From assembly GCA_009992615.1 (NCBI GenBank), contig JAACVA010000082.1, positions 1-8,600 on the forward strand: a stretch of 8,600 nt of DNA. The letters are read 5' to 3'. Below, piece by piece: positions 7,299 to 8,600 of the stretch (positions within the stretch are counted from its first letter, which is position 1; each line of letters opens with the position of its first letter). This stretch comes from Rhodobacterales bacterium (GTDB lineage Bacteria > Pseudomonadota > Alphaproteobacteria > Rhodobacterales > Rhodobacteraceae). A model generated the notes under the pieces. The model was not told the origin of the DNA and did no database searches. It saw nothing but the letters and a program-made list of their open reading frames with translations. Both the position numbers and the translations under genes were made by a program.

Positions 7299-7658
7299 AT
7301 GAAATACACCGAAGAACACGAATGGCTGCGGATCGAGGATGATCTCGTCGTGGTCGGCATCACCGAACACGCCGCCGAACAACTGGGCGATCTGGTGTTT
7401 GTCGAACTGCCCGACGAGGGGCGCATGGTGGTCAAGGATGAAGAGGTCGTTGTCATCGAATCTGTCAAGGCCGCATCCGACATCATGGCCCCGGTGGACG
7501 GCGAGATCGTCGAGGTGAACGGGGCGCTGATCGACAATCCGGCGCTGGTGAATGAAGACCCCACCGGCGACGGCTGGTTCTTCAAGATGAAACTCGAGGA
7601 CGTGTCGGTGATGGACGACATGATGGATGAAGAGGCGTATCTCAAGTTCATCGGCTAG
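7299..7658 (+). CDS. gcvH: Glycine cleavage system H protein (lipoyl carrier)
   Basis: GcvH shuttles the aminomethyl intermediate between the P, T and L proteins on a lipoylated lysine. The product is 119 residues, close to the usual bacterial size. It begins MKYTEEHEWLRIEDD, followed by VGITEHAAEQLGDLVFVELP at 19-38. The lipoylation site is Lys57 in ESVKAASDI (54-62), with the conserved hairpin partner PVDGEIVEVN at 65-74 and DPTGDGWFFKM near 87-97. The protein is strongly acidic, as expected for this family. The start is supported by AGGAG at 7287-7291, seven bases before the ATG. It follows gcvT by 20 bases and is separated from gcvP by 165 bases holding a large inverted repeat. Confidence 0.97.
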   Translation: MKYTEEHEWLRIEDDLVVVGITEHAAEQLGDLVFVELPDEGRMVVKDEEVVVIESVKAASDIMAPVDGEIVEVNGALIDNPALVNEDPTGDGWFFKMKLEDVSVMDDMMDEEAYLKFIG

Positions 7659-7693
7659 GCATCGTCACCGCCGTTTCGCCACAAGAGATTCAA

Positions 7694-7780
7694 GCCTGCG
7701 GCGGGGATATTCAAGAAATCAAATATGTAAATCATCGACATCGCCAAGTCTTTGTTTTCTTGAATATCCCCGCCGCAGGC
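7694..7780. repeat. Perfect 25-bp inverted repeat between gcvH and gcvP
   Basis: The left arm (7694-7718, core CCTGCGGCGGGGATATTC) is exactly complementary to the right arm (7756-7780). After one T-T mismatch (7719/7755), CAAA (7720-7723) pairs with TTTG (7751-7754), extending the structure to 30 stacked positions around a 27-base loop. The GGCGGGGATATT core looks like a motif I associate with Rhodobacterales intergenic regions, here as two copies head to head; that link is from memory. It lies between two genes of one operon, starting 35 bases after the gcvH stop and ending 43 bases before the gcvP start. No T-run follows the right arm. It could be a stability or processing hairpin, a partial attenuator, or a small non-coding mobile repeat. 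Confidence 0.85.
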
Positions 7781-7823
7781 CAAGGCCGGGCGCAGCACGG
7801 CCTTTCCAGCATCGGAGCCAGAG

Positions 7824-8600
7824 ATGACATTTACCCCCACAGACTATCTGCCCTATGACTTTGCCAATCGCCGCCACATCGGGCCATCTCCTGCTGAAAT
7901 GGCGCAAATGCTGGCGGTGCTGGGCGTGGCGACGCTGGACGAGCTGATCGACCAGACGGTGCCCGCCAGCATCCGCCAGGCGCAACCGCTGGCCTTCGGC
8001 AAGCCGAAATCCGAGCGTGAACTGCTGTGGTACATGGCCGAGGTGGCCAAGCAGAACGAGGTATTCGCGTCAATGATCGGGCAAGGCTATCACGGCACGG
8101 TGACGCCACCGGCGATTCAGCGCAACATTCTGGAAAACCCGGCGTGGTATACGGCCTATACACCCTATCAGCCGGAAATCAGCCAGGGGCGGCTTGAGGC
8201 TCTTTTGAACTATCAGACGATGGTGTGCGATCTGACCGGTCTGGAAGTGGCCAACGCCAGCCTGCTGGACGAGGCGACAGCGGCGGCCGAGGCGATGACC
8301 ATGGCCCAACGCGTGGCAAAATCGAAGGCCACGGCGTTCTTTGTCGATGAAAACTGCCACCCCCAGAACATTGCCGTGATCCGCACCCGCGCCGCGCCTC
8401 TGGGCATCGAGGTGATCGTCGGCGCGCCCGAAATGCTGGAACCCGAACGGGTGTTCGGCGCGGTGTTCCAGTATCCCGGCACCTATGGTCATCTTCGGGA
8501 TTTCACCGCCGAAACAGCGGCTTTGCACGGGGCTGGGGCGATTGGGATTGTGATCGCCGATCCTTTGGCGCTGACCCTGTTGAAAGAGCCCGGCGCGATG
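7824..8600 (+). CDS. gcvP: Glycine dehydrogenase (decarboxylating), P protein, N-terminal part
   Basis: GcvP is the PLP-dependent decarboxylase that starts glycine cleavage, releasing CO2 and loading the aminomethyl group onto GcvH. The window holds the first 259 residues, open to the right edge. The complete family protein is around 950 residues when fused, as the gene seems to be here. It begins [20 protein letters not shown]. Strongly conserved stretches visible are RRHIGPS (16-22), [20 protein letters not shown] (84-103), [19 protein letters not shown] (105-123), [14 protein letters not shown] (127-140), [15 protein letters not shown] (144-158) and VFQYPGTYG (214-222). The PLP lysine lies beyond the window. 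GGAG at 7814-7817, six bases before the ATG, fixes the start. It is transcribed in the gcvT-gcvH direction, after a spacer with a large inverted repeat. Confidence 0.96.
   Translation, partial: MTFTPTDYLPYDFANRRHIGPSPAEMAQMLAVLGVATLDELIDQTVPASIRQAQPLAFGKPKSERELLWYMAEVAKQNEVFASMIGQGYHGTVTPPAIQRNILENPAWYTAYTPYQPEISQGRLEALLNYQTMVCDLTGLEVANASLLDEATAAAEAMTMAQRVAKSKATAFFVDENCHPQNIAVIRTRAAPLGIEVIVGAPEMLEPERVFGAVFQYPGTYGHLRDFTAETAALHGAGAIGIVIADPLALTLLKEPGAM

Noticed and set aside
1..8600. Mobile element, defence system, CRISPR array or novel multi-gene system
   Set aside because: All well-supported genes are common housekeeping or metabolic families with uniform composition. I saw no transposase, integrase, target-site duplication or regularly spaced repeats.

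Overview
The window looks like a stretch of ordinary chromosome from a high-GC alphaproteobacterium, most likely Rhodobacterales (Roseobacter/Rhodobacter relatives). This rests on GC-rich codon use, an archaeal-type short MetG, the gcvT-gcvH-gcvP gene order behind a tandem glycine riboswitch, and an intergenic repeat core (CGGCGGGGATATT) that I associate with Rhodobacterales spacers. The taxonomic call is inference; no rRNA or tRNA is present to confirm it.

Layout. Positions 1-111 may hold the start of a minus-strand gene that runs off the left edge. Two minus-strand genes follow: a DEAD-box RNA helicase (4115-1992) and, 86 bases downstream of it, metG for methionyl-tRNA synthetase (1905-175). 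The helicase is divergent, across 141 bases carrying two back-to-back dyads, from a plus-strand Tas-like aldo/keto reductase (4257-5300). That gene converges, with only 6 bases between stop codons, on a small minus-strand gamma-glutamylcyclotransferase-fold gene (5840-5307).

The right third is the glycine cleavage operon on the plus strand. A sigma70-like promoter leads directly into a two-aptamer glycine riboswitch. A short GC-rich expression platform follows, then gcvT (6148-7278), gcvH (7299-7658) and the first 259 codons of gcvP (7824 to the right edge). GcvP decarboxylates glycine and passes the aminomethyl group to the lipoyl arm of GcvH. GcvT transfers the methylene group to tetrahydrofolate and releases ammonia. 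The fourth component, dihydrolipoamide dehydrogenase, is not in the window. Glycine sensed by the leader RNA would induce the enzymes that consume it.

I found no transposase, phage gene, CRISPR array, toxin-antitoxin pair or unknown gene cluster, and I do not think the window holds an undescribed system. The points most worth a second look are in the spacers: a perfect 25-bp inverted repeat between gcvH and gcvP, the competing hairpins in front of gcvT, and the paired dyads in the helicase/reductase spacer.
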